A stretch of DNA of 64,000 nt from Pseudomonas syringae pv. cilantro (GTDB lineage: Bacteria; Pseudomonadota; Gammaproteobacteria; Pseudomonadales; Pseudomonadaceae): contig NZ_LGLN01000013.1 in the NCBI RefSeq assembly GCF_001293775.1, positions 424,764-488,763 of the forward strand. The letters are read 5' to 3'. This document shows, in pieces, positions 36,973 to 49,319 of this stretch. The notes below the pieces were generated by a model, which saw only the letters and a list, made by a program, of their open reading frames with translations, was not told where the DNA came from and made no database searches. Position 1 is the first letter of the stretch. Each line of letters begins with the position of its first letter. Position numbers and translations under genes: made by a program.

Positions 36973-39900
36973 ATGAAAGCAGGTCTGTACCAACCAGATG
37001 AATTCAAGGATAACTGTGGCTTCGGCCTGATCGCTCATATGCAGGGCGAGCCCAGTCATCACCTGTTGCAGACGGCCGTCCAGGCCCTGACCTGCATGAC
37101 CCACCGTGGCGGTATCAACGCCGACGGCAAGACCGGTGACGGTTGCGGCCTGTTGATCCAGAAGCCCGACGGTTTTCTGCGTGCCATGGCCAAGGAACAT
37201 TTCGGTGTCGATCTGCCCCGCCAGTACGCGGTGGGCATGGTGTTCCTCAATCAGGACGACGCCAGGGCCGAAGCCGCACGCGAAAACATGAACCGCGAGA
37301 TCCTGGCCGAGGGCCTGGAACTGGTGGGCTGGCGTCAGGTACCCATCGACACCCGCGTACTGGGTCAACTGGCCCTGGAACGTCTGCCGAAAATCGAGCA
37401 GGTGTATATCGGCGGCGAAGGCCTGAGCGATCAGGAATTCGCGATCAAGCTGTTCAGTGCCCGTCGCCGGTCGTCGGTGGCCAACGCTGCGGACAACGAT
37501 CACTACATCTGCAGCTTTTCGCACAAAACCATCATTTATAAAGGCCTGATGATGCCGGCCGATCTCACGGCCTTCTTCCCGGACCTGAGCGACGAGCGTC
37601 TGCAAACCGCCATTTGCGTGTTTCACCAGCGTTTTTCGACCAATACCCTGCCGAAATGGCCGCTGGCTCAGCCGTTCCGCTTTCTCGCCCACAATGGCGA
37701 GATCAACACCATCACCGGCAACCGTAACTGGGCACAGGCGCGTCGCACCAAGTTCACCAACGATTTGATGGAGCTGGACGAACTGGGCCCGCTGGTCAAC
37801 CGCGTGGGCTCTGACTCGTCGAGCATGGACAACATGCTCGAGCTGATGGTAACCGGCGGCATCGACCTGTTCCGTGGCGTACGCATGATCATTCCGCCTG
37901 CGTGGCAGAACGTCGAGACCATGGACCCGGATCTACGCGCTTTCTATGAATACAACTCCATGCACATGGAGCCGTGGGACGGCCCGGCCGGCATTGTGAT
38001 GACCGAAGGTCGTCACGCGGTCTGCCTGCTCGACCGCAACGGCCTGCGCCCGGCGCGCTGGGTCACGACCAAGAATGGCTACATCACCCTGGCGTCGGAA
38101 ATCGGCGTGTGGGACTACAAGCCCGAAGACGTCATCGCCAAGGGCCGTGTCGGTCCTGGGCAGATTTTTGCCGTGGACACCGAAACCGGCCAGATCCTCG
38201 ACACCGATGCCATCGACAACCGCCTCAAGTCGCGTCATCCGTACAAGCAATGGCTGCGCAAGAATGCCCTGCGTATTCAGGCCACCATGGAAGACAACGA
38301 CCACGGCTCGGCTTTCTACGACAGCGAGCAACTCAAGCAGTACATGAAGATGTATCAGGTCACGTTCGAAGAGCGTGATCAGGTGCTGCGTCCGTTGGGC
38401 GAGCAGGGCCAGGAAGCCGTGGGCTCGATGGGTGATGACACGCCAATGGCCGTGCTGTCGCGCCGTGTGCGCTCGCCTTACGATTACTTCCGCCAGCAGT
38501 TCGCGCAGGTCACCAACCCGCCGATCGACCCGCTGCGTGAAGCCATCGTCATGTCGCTGGAAATCTGCCTCGGTGCCGAGCGCAACATTTTCCAGGAATC
38601 GCCAGAGCACGCTTCGCGGGTGATCCTCAGCTCGCCGGTCATTTCGCCGGCCAAATGGCGCTCGCTGATGAACCTGGAGCGTCCGGGCTTCGAGCGCCAC
38701 ATCATTGACCTGAACTACGACGAAAGCCTCGGCCTTGAAGCCGCGGTGCGCAACGTCGCTGATCAGGCCGAAGAGGCCGTGCGTTCCGGGCATACCCTGA
38801 TTGTACTGACTGACCGTCACATTGCACCGGGCAAACTGCCGGTTCACGCTTCGCTGGCGGTCGGCGCGGTGCACCATCGTTTGACCGAGCAGGGCCTGCG
38901 TTGCGACAGCAACATTCTGGTCGAAACTGCTACCGCGCGTGACCCGCATCACTTCGCCGTTCTGATCGGCTTCGGTGCCTCGGCGGTGTATCCGTTCCTG
39001 GCCTACGAAGTGCTGGGTGACCTGATCCGCACCGGCGAAGTGCTGGGCGACCTGTACGAAGTCTTCAAGAACTACCGCAAAGGCATCACCAAGGGCTTGC
39101 TCAAGATTCTGTCGAAGATGGGTATTTCGACAGTCGCGTCCTATCGCGGTGCGCAACTGTTCGAAGCCATCGGCCTGTCCGAAGACGTCTGCAACACCAG
39201 TTTCCGTGGCGTGCCGAGCCGTTTGAAAGGGGCGCGCTTCGTCGATCTCGAAGCCGAACAGAAAGCGCTGGCCTCGGAAGCCTGGAGCCCGCGCAAGCCA
39301 ATCCAGCAGGGCGGTCTGCTCAAGTTCGTCTACGGTGGCGAATACCACGCCTACAACCCGGACGTGGTCAGCACCCTGCAAGCCGCGGTGCAGCAGGGTG
39401 ATTACAGCAAGTTCAAGGAGTACACCGCGCTGGTCGATCAGCGGCCGGTGTCGATGATTCGTGACCTGTTGCAGGTCAAGACCCTCGATCAGCCGCTGAA
39501 CATCGACGAAATCGAGCCGTTGAGTGAAATCTTCAAGCGTTTCGATTCGGCCGGTATTTCGCTGGGCGCCTTGTCGCCAGAAGCTCACGAAGCGCTGGCC
39601 GAGGCGATGAACCGTCTGGGCGCGCGTTCCAACTCCGGTGAAGGCGGTGAAGATCCGGCGCGCTACGGCACCATCCGCAGCTCGAAGATCAAGCAGATCG
39701 CCACTGGCCGCTTTGGTGTCACACCGGAATATCTGGTCAACGCCGATGTGCTGCAGATCAAGGTTGCGCAGGGCGCCAAGCCGGGCGAAGGCGGGCAACT
39801 GCCAGGCGGCAAGGTCAATGGCCTGATCGCCAAGCTGCGCTATGCGGTACCGGGCGTGACGCTGATTTCGCCGCCGCCGCACCATGACATCTACTCCATC

Positions 39901-41418
39901 GAAGACCTGTCGCAGCTGATTTTCGACCTGAAACAGGTCAACCCGGCGGCGCTGGTCTCGGTCAAACTGGTAGCAGAAGCGGGCGTGGGCACCATCGCTG
40001 CCGGCGTGGCCAAGGCCTATGCCGACCTGATCACCATTTCCGGCTACGACGGCGGCACCGGCGCATCGCCGCTGACCTCGATCAAGTACGCTGGCGCGCC
40101 GTGGGAACTGGGCCTGGCCGAGACTCACCAGACGCTGCGCGGCAATGACCTGCGCGGCAAGGTCCGAGTGCAGACCGACGGCGGCCTGAAAACCGGCCTC
40201 GACGTGATCAAAGCCGCCATTCTCGGCGCTGAAAGCTTCGGCTTCGGCACTGCGCCGATGATCGCGCTGGGCTGCAAGTACCTGCGTATCTGTCACCTGA
40301 ACAACTGCGCCACCGGCGTGGCGACGCAGAATGAAAAGCTGCGCAAGGACCACTACATCGGCACCGTCGACATGGTGATCAACTTCTTCACCTACGTGGC
40401 TGAAGAAACCCGCGAGTGGCTGGCCAGGCTGGGCGTTCGCTCGCTGGAAGAGCTGATCGGCCGTACCGACCTGTTGGACATCCTGCCGGGCGAAACCGAA
40501 AAACAACGGCATCTGGACCTGACGCCGTTGCTGGGCAGCGATCACATTCCGGCGGACAAGCCCCAGTTCAGCCGGGTAGACCGCAACCCGCCATTCGACA
40601 AGGGTTTGCTGGCCGAGAAAATGGTCGAGCTGGCCAAACCGGCCATCGAATCCCTCAGCGGCGGCGAGTACGAACTGGACATCTGTAACTGCGACCGCTC
40701 GATCGGTGCGCGCATCTCTGGCGAAATCGCCAGACTGCACGGCAACCAGGGCATGAACAAGGCACCTGTCACCTTTCGCTTCAAGGGCACTGCCGGTCAG
40801 AGCTTCGGGGTGTGGAACGCCGGTGGCCTGAACATGTACCTGGAAGGCGATGCCAACGACTACGTCGGCAAGGGCATGACCGCTGGCAAGCTGGTGATCG
40901 TGCCGCCCAAGGGCAGCCCGTTCAAGACCAACGAAAGCGCCATCATCGGCAACACCTGCCTGTACGGCGCAACCGGCGGCAAGCTGTTTGCAGCGGGCAC
41001 GGCGGGGGAGCGTTTCGCCGTGCGTAACTCCGGTGCTCACACCGTCGTTGAAGGCACTGGCGATCATTGCTGCGAATACATGACGGGTGGTTTCGTCTGC
41101 GTACTGGGCAAGACCGGCTACAACTTCGGTTCCGGTATGACCGGCGGTTTCGCTTACGTGCTCGACCTGGACAACACCTTCGTTGACCTCGTCAACCATG
41201 AACTGGTCGAGATCCAGCGTATCAGCGGCGAATCGATGGAAGCTTATCGCACTCACCTGCAAAGCGTTCTGAACGAGTACGTGGCTGAAACCGACAGTGA
41301 ATGGGGCCGTAACCTGGCGGAAAACCTGGACGATTACCTGCGTCGTTTCTGGCTGGTCAAGCCCAAGGCGGCCAACCTGAAATCGCTGCTCTCCAGCACT
41401 CGGGCGAATCCGCAATAA
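36973..41418 (+). CDS. gltB: Glutamate synthase (NADPH) large subunit
   Basis: 1481 residues from the ATG (a GTG two codons earlier is also open). A short propeptide precedes the nucleophile Cys in [12 protein letters not shown] (C15 before processing). Order: class II glutamine amidotransferase, central domain, FMN/glutamate synthase domain ([29 protein letters not shown]) with a 3Fe-4S cysteine region ([17 protein letters not shown]), and the C-terminal GXGXG domain. It makes glutamate from glutamine and 2-oxoglutarate. Confidence 0.97.
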   Translation: MKAGLYQPDEFKDNCGFGLIAHMQGEPSHHLLQTAVQALTCMTHRGGINADGKTGDGCGLLIQKPDGFLRAMAKEHFGVDLPRQYAVGMVFLNQDDARAEAARENMNREILAEGLELVGWRQVPIDTRVLGQLALERLPKIEQVYIGGEGLSDQEFAIKLFSARRRSSVANAADNDHYICSFSHKTIIYKGLMMPADLTAFFPDLSDERLQTAICVFHQRFSTNTLPKWPLAQPFRFLAHNGEINTITGNRNWAQARRTKFTNDLMELDELGPLVNRVGSDSSSMDNMLELMVTGGIDLFRGVRMIIPPAWQNVETMDPDLRAFYEYNSMHMEPWDGPAGIVMTEGRHAVCLLDRNGLRPARWVTTKNGYITLASEIGVWDYKPEDVIAKGRVGPGQIFAVDTETGQILDTDAIDNRLKSRHPYKQWLRKNALRIQATMEDNDHGSAFYDSEQLKQYMKMYQVTFEERDQVLRPLGEQGQEAVGSMGDDTPMAVLSRRVRSPYDYFRQQFAQVTNPPIDPLREAIVMSLEICLGAERNIFQESPEHASRVILSSPVISPAKWRSLMNLERPGFERHIIDLNYDESLGLEAAVRNVADQAEEAVRSGHTLIVLTDRHIAPGKLPVHASLAVGAVHHRLTEQGLRCDSNILVETATARDPHHFAVLIGFGASAVYPFLAYEVLGDLIRTGEVLGDLYEVFKNYRKGITKGLLKILSKMGISTVASYRGAQLFEAIGLSEDVCNTSFRGVPSRLKGARFVDLEAEQKALASEAWSPRKPIQQGGLLKFVYGGEYHAYNPDVVSTLQAAVQQGDYSKFKEYTALVDQRPVSMIRDLLQVKTLDQPLNIDEIEPLSEIFKRFDSAGISLGALSPEAHEALAEAMNRLGARSNSGEGGEDPARYGTIRSSKIKQIATGRFGVTPEYLVNADVLQIKVAQGAKPGEGGQLPGGKVNGLIAKLRYAVPGVTLISPPPHHDIYSIEDLSQLIFDLKQVNPAALVSVKLVAEAGVGTIAAGVAKAYADLITISGYDGGTGASPLTSIKYAGAPWELGLAETHQTLRGNDLRGKVRVQTDGGLKTGLDVIKAAILGAESFGFGTAPMIALGCKYLRICHLNNCATGVATQNEKLRKDHYIGTVDMVINFFTYVAEETREWLARLGVRSLEELIGRTDLLDILPGETEKQRHLDLTPLLGSDHIPADKPQFSRVDRNPPFDKGLLAEKMVELAKPAIESLSGGEYELDICNCDRSIGARISGEIARLHGNQGMNKAPVTFRFKGTAGQSFGVWNAGGLNMYLEGDANDYVGKGMTAGKLVIVPPKGSPFKTNESAIIGNTCLYGATGGKLFAAGTAGERFAVRNSGAHTVVEGTGDHCCEYMTGGFVCVLGKTGYNFGSGMTGGFAYVLDLDNTFVDLVNHELVEIQRISGESMEAYRTHLQSVLNEYVAETDSEWGRNLAENLDDYLRRFWLVKPKAANLKSLLSSTRANPQ

Positions 41419-41441
41419 CAGCAGCTGCTAGCGGTTAGCTT

Positions 41442-42959
<1,518 letters not shown>

Positions 42960-43040
42960 CTGCCAGGGTCTGTTCCCGTTTGTTTTAATCTTTTGAAATA
43001 ACCTCGAAGGGTCATAGCGACCTGTCCTCATTCGAACTTC

Positions 43041-43061
43041 GCCGCCCTTACAAGGGGCGGC
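43041..43061 (+). terminator. Hairpin downstream of gltD
   Basis: GCCGCCCTT-ACA-AGGGGCGGC gives a 7-9 bp GC-rich stem 81 bp after gltD. U residues appear only ~17 bases later (CTTTTTGG), so it is a weak candidate. Confidence 0.4.
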
Positions 43062-43174
43062 AGCTCGACGCTTCACTCCCCTTTTTGGCTCCCGATCCCT
43101 GTCTTTTCGTAATCAAGATAGCTGTCGGTTGTTTACGCCCTGTTTCCGCCACCTGTTTCTGTGTCCGTGAGGCG

Positions 43175-43186
43175 CTAGGATTCTGC
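43175..43186 (+). promoter_or_regulatory. CTAG-N2-TTCTGC motif upstream of the large toxin-like gene
   Basis: CTAGGATTCTGC, 77 bp before the start codon. Both RHS genes have CTAG-N3-TTCTGC 80-81 bp before theirs. Among the CTAG sites I noticed in the window, only these three are followed by TTCTGC. Function is inferred from position. Confidence 0.4.
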
Positions 43187-43251
43187 GCATCACCGGGAGG
43201 TCTTCCTCGGACCGACGCTCCCAACCTCCACGTCGCTATAAGGAAGTAGCC

Positions 43252-46200
43252 ATGTTGAAAGCAGCACCTGCGGGCAAGCTTGCCCGCTCCAATGAACAGA
43301 AATCTTTCGGATCTGACCGGTTCAGCCCTAGTACGGTTGCGGTGCGTGAACACCGGGCACGTGAGCGGGCGGATCGAATCATCGATCAGTTCGTCGAGCG
43401 TTTCGCGGAAAAGAACTACTTCCCTGATGATGGCGATAATGCCTTGTTCGCCTTGCTGGTGCAGTTGCCGGAATGGCCCGCCGACCTGTCGATCAGGGTT
43501 CAGAACGAAGACGATGAAGAGCTTGCGGTTTACCTGAAAGGCCATGACGAAAGTGATATTCAAAACGCTGTTGTACTGACGCTAAATGCTGACGACGACT
43601 ATGTGGCACCCGAGGGTGCCTCTCTTTCCGGCGAAGAGCCGTTATTGCATCTGATTTTCAGCCAACTGCCTCGCAGCTCGACGCTCGGGATGGGCGGGAA
43701 TTTTCCGGATGGCGACAGTACTGCTGGCCGGATCGTCACCCTGCGCGAACAGGTTGCAGGATTGGCGAGGGAGCGGCGGCCGCTTTTGTTCGCTGCCTTG
43801 CTGGCAGATGAGGGAACTTCCAAAAGCCTGCTGAGCGTTCGTGCGCCCAACCCCTTTTTGCCACTTTGGAATCATCGCGGGCATACGCAACTTTCGCCCG
43901 TTCTGGGCTGGCTGTGTGTTTTACATCCCGAGGTTCCGGCCGGCCGTCTCGACGAGTTGCTTGAGCGGATGCCACTGACCGAAGAACAGAAAATCGACTT
44001 TCTTGAAAATGATGTTCTGCCGGATGAGTTCGTCGAGGCGATGGACATTTCGCTGGACGAATGGGCCCGCAGTACGGCTATCGACGGCCTGTCACGCACC
44101 CGGATTTTCAATCAACACACTGATGAACTTGCGCGCACTGGAGCCCGGGAGCTGTTGGCTGCTTCAGGGCGCAATCTGGTGATCGTCGACTTCGGCATGA
44201 GCAAGTACGTGCCTGAGGGGCCTGACGATACCAGTATCGTGCTGTTGCATGACGGCTTTGGTAATTACCGTGCTCAGGATACGAGCAACGGGGAGATCAG
44301 TGTGTTCAAGGAAGGCACCGACAGCTTTTACCTGGCAATCGGTTCGCAATTGACGTCTGAAGAGCGTTCGTCGCTGGGCATGCAGTTCGAGCAGGACGTG
44401 GCGGGGTTTCGCAAGGCTCTGACCCAGCGCGCGATCGACGAAAACAGCGGTTGGTTCGATCCTGAAAAACCGACAGAGATTGAACGCGAATTCTTGCCCG
44501 AGTGGTTCGCTGACGCGTCCGATGAAGACAAGTACAGCTGGAAGATCGCCGTACAAGACTACAGTCAGGCCTTGCTCGAAGCTCAGGCCCCCGATCTGCT
44601 TGAACCCTCCGGGTACGGAGAGCCTGATCAGCTTCGCCAATATGCTCGCGAGAAGCTGCAGGCGCGAATCCTGCTGGATCACGGTGTAGAGGTGAATCCT
44701 GACGAGGTCAGCATCCATACCGTGAGCATTGAAATCGAGCCGGGCTTCTTCCTGGATCCTGATTATGAGTTTGCAGGCCCCTCGGAGGCAGAAGCGCACT
44801 ACGAGACACAGCAGCGCAGTCTCACGGACTTGTCCCTTGAAAATATCGCTGTGACCGATTTCAACTTTTTGCAGACCAGTCGCGCGTACGACAGCCAGGG
44901 GCAATTGATCGGTTTTCTCAAGGCCGGCTATCTGTTCGGGCTGATTCGAGATCTGAACATTGGTGAGAACTACCCTAAGTTCCTGAAAATCTTATTGTCG
45001 ACCTCGGCTACCGGAACATGGCACCGCGAGCGCTATGCACGCGTGATGCACACCCAGATGCGACTGGATGGAATCGAGGCAAAGATGGCAGGCGACTTTC
45101 TGGGTGACGGTAGCCTTCCTCCCGATCTGGCGAACAGAGGTCACAAGTGGTTGACGGCGGTACTGAACCATCCGGTTGACGGTGATGACCGTGCAACCGT
45201 TGAGGGGCATCGTGTTCAGGTCAGTCAGTTGTCCATTAAAGATGTGTTATTGAGCGGTGTGCTGGCGATCGGAGTCGAGGCTCGCTCCAGCGTCGGCTCG
45301 TTGGTGATTTTTACTCCGCAGGCGCCTGACGGTAAATGTTTCAGGGAAATGAGCAGCTCGAAAGACCTTCAGCAGTTACTGCTTGATCCTGAATGGCTGG
45401 ACTATCTGGTGAGCAGGGCAGGGCTCCCCTTCCAGGCCGATGTGCAGCGGGCATTGACCGCTGAGCGGGATACGTTGTTCATGGAGTTGTTGCCATGCAG
45501 CGAAAACTTTCTTGAAGCGGTGTATGACGCTGAAGTCGAACGCGTGATATTGGCTGTCGACGAGCAGACCAACAGCAACTGGGAAACCAACTGGCAAAGT
45601 GCTTGGGAAATCACCCAAACCGTTGGCGATATCATCCTCACCTTCACGCCTTTCAAGGTGCAACTACCCATCGCTGCCATTCGCAGTTTTTACGCCATCT
45701 GGCAGGGAATCGGGAAGGCAGCCGATGAAGAGGGCAGTGCTCCGCTGTATTTCGTTCAGGCGGCGCTGTTGCTGGCCGATGGTCTGACGCTGTCAAAAGG
45801 GCGGCGAGTTAAACCGTTTTCTGCGGCAAAGGTTGGCCATTCTGTTCTCGATCCTAAAACGGCGGTATCAAAAACGCCCGGCGGGTTGACGTTGCGCGGC
45901 GACGGTATTTACCGGGGCATCCATGAGAAAGCTCAAGAGGGTGTGCCAAGCCGCTTTTACGCTGTGCAACAGGAAAAAGCCTATGCCGTCAGGTACGACG
46001 TTGATTGCGCGGTATGGCGAGTGATCGATTCACGGCGACCAGATGCTTATTACCAATTACCGATCCAGCTTGATGATAAAGGTGGCTGGGTGCATGCCTC
46101 GACCGGTTTGCGCGGCGGCGGCAAACATACGCAGCCCAAACTGCCGTCCGCCGTGGGACAGTCCAGTAAACCTGCCACGCCTAAATACAAGATACATATA

Positions 46201-46500
46201 GGTGATTTTTTCGAAAGTCGAAGGTTTCAGAAGGCGCAGGATAGAATACAAGCCGATACAGAGGGAGGCCTTGAAGAAGCCGTCAGACTCTCAATTGCCA
46301 AATATATCGATGGCAGCGCCGGGATCCATGAATGGCATCACAATGGAAAATTTAAAATAAGTGCCAAGGTAAAAATGTTTAGTGTGGATGTCACCACCGT
46401 TGGTAACAGTACCGGGAGAGGGGACTGGCGTCTGATACTCCAACAGGGCAAGGGCGTGCTTGAGCCTTGGAACGTTCTGAATCATAAGGATCTGGCATAG
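43252..46500 (+). CDS. Large DUF6543 / dermonecrotic-toxin-domain-like protein
   Basis: 1082 residues; AAGGAAG precedes the ATG. No signal peptide. The block around residues 583-612 (TWHRERYARVMHTQMRLDGI) and the hydrophobic segment near 791-820 (LTFTPFKVQLPIAAIRSFYA) resemble the large Pseudomonas proteins called DUF6543 or dermonecrotic toxin domain proteins. After about 905, YRGIHEKAQEGVPSRFYAV and WRVIDSRRPDAYYQLP resemble modules repeated in that family. The last ~105 residues are coded by more AT-rich DNA, as if the tail were exchanged. It sits between gltD and hemE, adjacent genes in other Pseudomonas, so it looks inserted. Family call is from memory of motifs; toxin activity is unproven. 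Confidence 0.65.
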   Translation: MLKAAPAGKLARSNEQKSFGSDRFSPSTVAVREHRARERADRIIDQFVERFAEKNYFPDDGDNALFALLVQLPEWPADLSIRVQNEDDEELAVYLKGHDESDIQNAVVLTLNADDDYVAPEGASLSGEEPLLHLIFSQLPRSSTLGMGGNFPDGDSTAGRIVTLREQVAGLARERRPLLFAALLADEGTSKSLLSVRAPNPFLPLWNHRGHTQLSPVLGWLCVLHPEVPAGRLDELLERMPLTEEQKIDFLENDVLPDEFVEAMDISLDEWARSTAIDGLSRTRIFNQHTDELARTGARELLAASGRNLVIVDFGMSKYVPEGPDDTSIVLLHDGFGNYRAQDTSNGEISVFKEGTDSFYLAIGSQLTSEERSSLGMQFEQDVAGFRKALTQRAIDENSGWFDPEKPTEIEREFLPEWFADASDEDKYSWKIAVQDYSQALLEAQAPDLLEPSGYGEPDQLRQYAREKLQARILLDHGVEVNPDEVSIHTVSIEIEPGFFLDPDYEFAGPSEAEAHYETQQRSLTDLSLENIAVTDFNFLQTSRAYDSQGQLIGFLKAGYLFGLIRDLNIGENYPKFLKILLSTSATGTWHRERYARVMHTQMRLDGIEAKMAGDFLGDGSLPPDLANRGHKWLTAVLNHPVDGDDRATVEGHRVQVSQLSIKDVLLSGVLAIGVEARSSVGSLVIFTPQAPDGKCFREMSSSKDLQQLLLDPEWLDYLVSRAGLPFQADVQRALTAERDTLFMELLPCSENFLEAVYDAEVERVILAVDEQTNSNWETNWQSAWEITQTVGDIILTFTPFKVQLPIAAIRSFYAIWQGIGKAADEEGSAPLYFVQAALLLADGLTLSKGRRVKPFSAAKVGHSVLDPKTAVSKTPGGLTLRGDGIYRGIHEKAQEGVPSRFYAVQQEKAYAVRYDVDCAVWRVIDSRRPDAYYQLPIQLDDKGGWVHASTGLRGGGKHTQPKLPSAVGQSSKPATPKYKIHIGDFFESRRFQKAQDRIQADTEGGLEEAVRLSIAKYIDGSAGIHEWHHNGKFKISAKVKMFSVDVTTVGNSTGRGDWRLILQQGKGVLEPWNVLNHKDLA

Positions 46501-46561
46501 AACCCCGTCGGTTCTGAAGGCGCATGACGTTGTATAACCACAGCAAATCGCCCCGATAGAC

Positions 46562-46589
46562 AAAAGGCACGGCTCTCGCCGTGCCTTTT
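46562..46589 (+). terminator. Strong bidirectional-type terminator after the toxin-like gene
   Basis: AAAAGGCACGGC-TCTC-GCCGTGCCTTTT is a perfect 12-bp stem with terminal A/T tracts, 61 bp after the stop and 47 bp before hemE. It insulates hemE from the inserted gene. Confidence 0.92.
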
Positions 46590-46636
46590 GTGTCGCGCTC
46601 TGAGAAAATGCGCGCACTTTTATAGCGGATGCCGAC

Positions 46637-47701
46637 ATGACTGCCCTGAAGAACGACCGTTTCCTTCGCGCTTTGCTCAAGCAACCCGTAGACGTCACAC
46701 CGGTATGGATGATGCGTCAGGCCGGCCGTTACCTGCCGGAATACCGCGCCAGCCGCGCCAGTGCCGGGGACTTCATGAGCTTGTGCAAGAACCCGCAGTT
46801 CGCCTGTGAAGTCACGTTGCAGCCGCTGGATCGCTATCCGCTGGATGCAGCGATCCTGTTTTCCGACATCCTGACCATTCCCGACGCGATGGGCCTGGGC
46901 CTGTACTTCGAGACCGGCGAAGGCCCGCGTTTCAAGAAAACCGTCAGCACACTGGCGGACATCGAAGCTCTGCCAATCCCGGACGCGCAGAAAGACCTGG
47001 GTTACGTGATGGACGCAGTCAGCACCATCCGCCGCGAACTCAACGGTCGTGTGCCACTGATCGGCTTCGCTGGCAGCCCGTGGACCCTGGCGACCTACAT
47101 GGTCGAAGGCGGTTCCTCCAAGGACTTCCGCAAATCCAAGGCCATGCTTTATGACAACCCGCAAGCCATGCACCTGTTGCTGGACAAGCTGGCACAGTCA
47201 GTGACCTCGTACCTGAACGGCCAGATTCTGGCCGGTGCCCAAGCGGTGCAGATCTTCGACAGTTGGGGCGGCAGCCTGTCTTCGGCGGCTTACCAGGAGT
47301 TCTCGCTGGCTTACATGCGCAAGATCGTCAACGGCCTGATTCGCGAACATGACGGGCGCAAGGTGCCGGTCATCGTCTTCACCAAAGGCGGCGGCCTGTG
47401 GCTGGAAAGTATCGCCGACATCGGCGCCGACACCCTTGGCCTCGACTGGACCTGCGACATCGGCGAAGCACGTCAGCGCGTGGGCAACAAAGTGTCGCTG
47501 CAAGGCAACATGGACCCGACCGTGCTCTACGCCCGTCCGGAAGCCATCCGCCAGGAAGTCGCGCGCATCCTCGCCAGCTACGGCAGCGGCACCGGCCACG
47601 TCTTCAACCTCGGCCACGGCATCACCCCTGAAGTCGACCCGGCCAATGCCGGTGCCTTCATCGAAGCGGTGCACGAGCTGTCGGCGCAGTATCACCAGTA
47701 A
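46637..47701 (+). CDS. hemE: Uroporphyrinogen decarboxylase
   Basis: 354 residues. The N-terminal signature [18 protein letters not shown] (about 19-36) carries substrate-binding arginines, and [20 protein letters not shown] is the second signature. It decarboxylates uroporphyrinogen III to coproporphyrinogen III in haem synthesis. Its terminator lies inside the 3' end of the convergent gene. Confidence 0.97.
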   Translation: MTALKNDRFLRALLKQPVDVTPVWMMRQAGRYLPEYRASRASAGDFMSLCKNPQFACEVTLQPLDRYPLDAAILFSDILTIPDAMGLGLYFETGEGPRFKKTVSTLADIEALPIPDAQKDLGYVMDAVSTIRRELNGRVPLIGFAGSPWTLATYMVEGGSSKDFRKSKAMLYDNPQAMHLLLDKLAQSVTSYLNGQILAGAQAVQIFDSWGGSLSSAAYQEFSLAYMRKIVNGLIREHDGRKVPVIVFTKGGGLWLESIADIGADTLGLDWTCDIGEARQRVGNKVSLQGNMDPTVLYARPEAIRQEVARILASYGSGTGHVFNLGHGITPEVDPANAGAFIEAVHELSAQYHQ

Positions 47702-47728
47702 CTGCCAGGCTAACGATGTGTTGATAGA

Positions 47729-49243
47729 TCAAGACGTATCGTTCCTTTCAAGCTTGATCGCCGACGCCTGCGTCGGCGTTTTTGTCTCTGCAAAGCCGTC
47801 CAGCAGTGAACCGCTGCGAGGCAGAAATCTGCCCTGACGCTTGCCCTGCGGTTTGCCCTCGGCATAGCTCAGTTGGCCGTTTACCCAAACGCCATCAATG
47901 CCTTCTGCTGCTCGCTGAGGATCTTTGAAGTTCGCTATATCGCGCACGGTGTGCGGGTTGAACAACACCAGATCCGCCCAATAGCCCTCGCGGATCAGGC
48001 CACGCTCGTGCAGGGCAAAGCGTGCTGCCGAAAGCCCTGTCATTTTGTGTACGGCGGTGTGCAAGGCAAACAGTTTCTTGTCGCGGCTGAAGTGGCCGAG
48101 CACCCGTGGGAAGGCGCCCCATAAGCGTGGATGGGGAAATGGGTCTTCCGGAAGGCCATCGGAGCCGATCATCGACAGCGGGTGAGACATGATGCGTTCG
48201 ACATCGCTTTCATCCATGCCGTAATACACCGCGCCTGCGGGCTGCAACTTGCGGGCGGTGTCCTGCAATGACAGCCCCCAGTCGGCGGCAATGTCCTGCA
48301 GATCCCGACCGCCCTGATCCGGGTGCGGCGTTGACCAGGTGATGGTGATACGGAACGCGTCGGTAACCTGTTTAAGGTCCAGCGTCGAGGAACTGGCTGC
48401 ATAGGGATAACAGTCGCAGCCGACCGGATGGTCCTGTGCGGCTTTTTCCAGCGCCGCCAGCAGTTGCGGGCTGCGGCCCCAGTTACCTGCACCTGCGCAT
48501 TTCAGGTGAGAAATGATCACCGGCGAGCGCGCATGGCGGCCGATGTCGAATGCCTCCGCCATCGCCTCCAGCACCGGCTCGAATTCGCTGCGCAAGTGGG
48601 TGGTGTAGACCGCGCCGAACGTCGTCAGCTCTTCAGCCAGTTGCTTGACTTCGCTGGTTTTGGCCGAGAAGGCCGAGGCGTAGGCAAGACCGGTCGACAG
48701 ACCCAGCGCGCCCGCTTCAAGGCTGTCGCGCAACTGTTCGCGCATGGCGGCGATTTCTGCCGGGCTGGCGCTGCGCAACAAGTCATCCATGTGATTGTTG
48801 CGCAATGCCGTATGGCCAATCAGGGCGGCCACGTTCACAGCAGGCCGGGCGTTGTCCACGGCGGCGCGATAATCGGCGAAACGTGGATAGACAAACGCCG
48901 ATGCGTCGCCCAGCAGGTTCATCGGGTCGGGCGGATTGCCGCGCAGCGAGACCGGTGACGCGCTGATCCCGCAGTTGCCGACGATCACCGTCGTCACGCC
49001 CTGGCTGATCTTGGGCAACATCTCGGGTTTGCGAATGACCACCGTATCGTCGTGGGTGTGAACGTCGATAAACCCTGGGGCCAGCACGCGCCCCACTGCG
49101 TTGACCTCTTCCCGCGCACGGGCCTCGGTCAGGCTGCCGATGCGCTGAATACGTCCATCACTGATTGCCACATCGGCGCGCACTCCGGGCGTATCGCTGC
49201 CATCAATCACCAGTGCGTCGCGAATGATCAGGTCGTAAAGCAT
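47729..49243 (-). CDS. D-aminoacylase / N-acyl-D-amino-acid deacylase family amidohydrolase
   Basis: 504 residues, the family's usual length. Metal-binding IDVHTHDD and GNCGIS near the start, HLRSEFEPVLEAMAEAFDIG, and IGSDGLPEDPFPHPRLWGAF match D-aminoacylases and related dihydroorotase-like amidohydrolases. It would hydrolyse N-acyl-D-amino acids to D-amino acid and carboxylate in the cytoplasm; the exact substrate is unknown. Its last ~20 codons include the hemE terminator hairpin. Confidence 0.88.
   Translation of the reverse strand: MLYDLIIRDALVIDGSDTPGVRADVAISDGRIQRIGSLTEARAREEVNAVGRVLAPGFIDVHTHDDTVVIRKPEMLPKISQGVTTVIVGNCGISASPVSLRGNPPDPMNLLGDASAFVYPRFADYRAAVDNARPAVNVAALIGHTALRNNHMDDLLRSASPAEIAAMREQLRDSLEAGALGLSTGLAYASAFSAKTSEVKQLAEELTTFGAVYTTHLRSEFEPVLEAMAEAFDIGRHARSPVIISHLKCAGAGNWGRSPQLLAALEKAAQDHPVGCDCYPYAASSSTLDLKQVTDAFRITITWSTPHPDQGGRDLQDIAADWGLSLQDTARKLQPAGAVYYGMDESDVERIMSHPLSMIGSDGLPEDPFPHPRLWGAFPRVLGHFSRDKKLFALHTAVHKMTGLSAARFALHERGLIREGYWADLVLFNPHTVRDIANFKDPQRAAEGIDGVWVNGQLSYAEGKPQGKRQGRFLPRSGSLLDGFAETKTPTQASAIKLERNDTS
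47759..47783 (+). terminator. hemE terminator inside the convergent deacylase gene
   Basis: CGCCGACG-CCTG-CGTCGGCG-TTTTT: an 8-bp stem and U-tract 57 bp after the hemE stop. On the other strand the same bases encode the C-terminal KTPTQASAI of the deacylase. Confidence 0.85.
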
Positions 49244-49319
49244 GGTTCAGTCTCCCAGCGGCATCCAGTCTTCACCGCCGCGGTATTCATCCAGCGCGAG
49301 TTTAATCCGGATAGATCTG

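Noticed and set aside
37933..41415. A 1160-codon open frame antisense to gltB
   Set aside because: It is a GC-driven shadow: gltB in the other strand is a full, motif-complete enzyme, and the antisense translation is rich in His/Arg/Gln with no recognisable domain.
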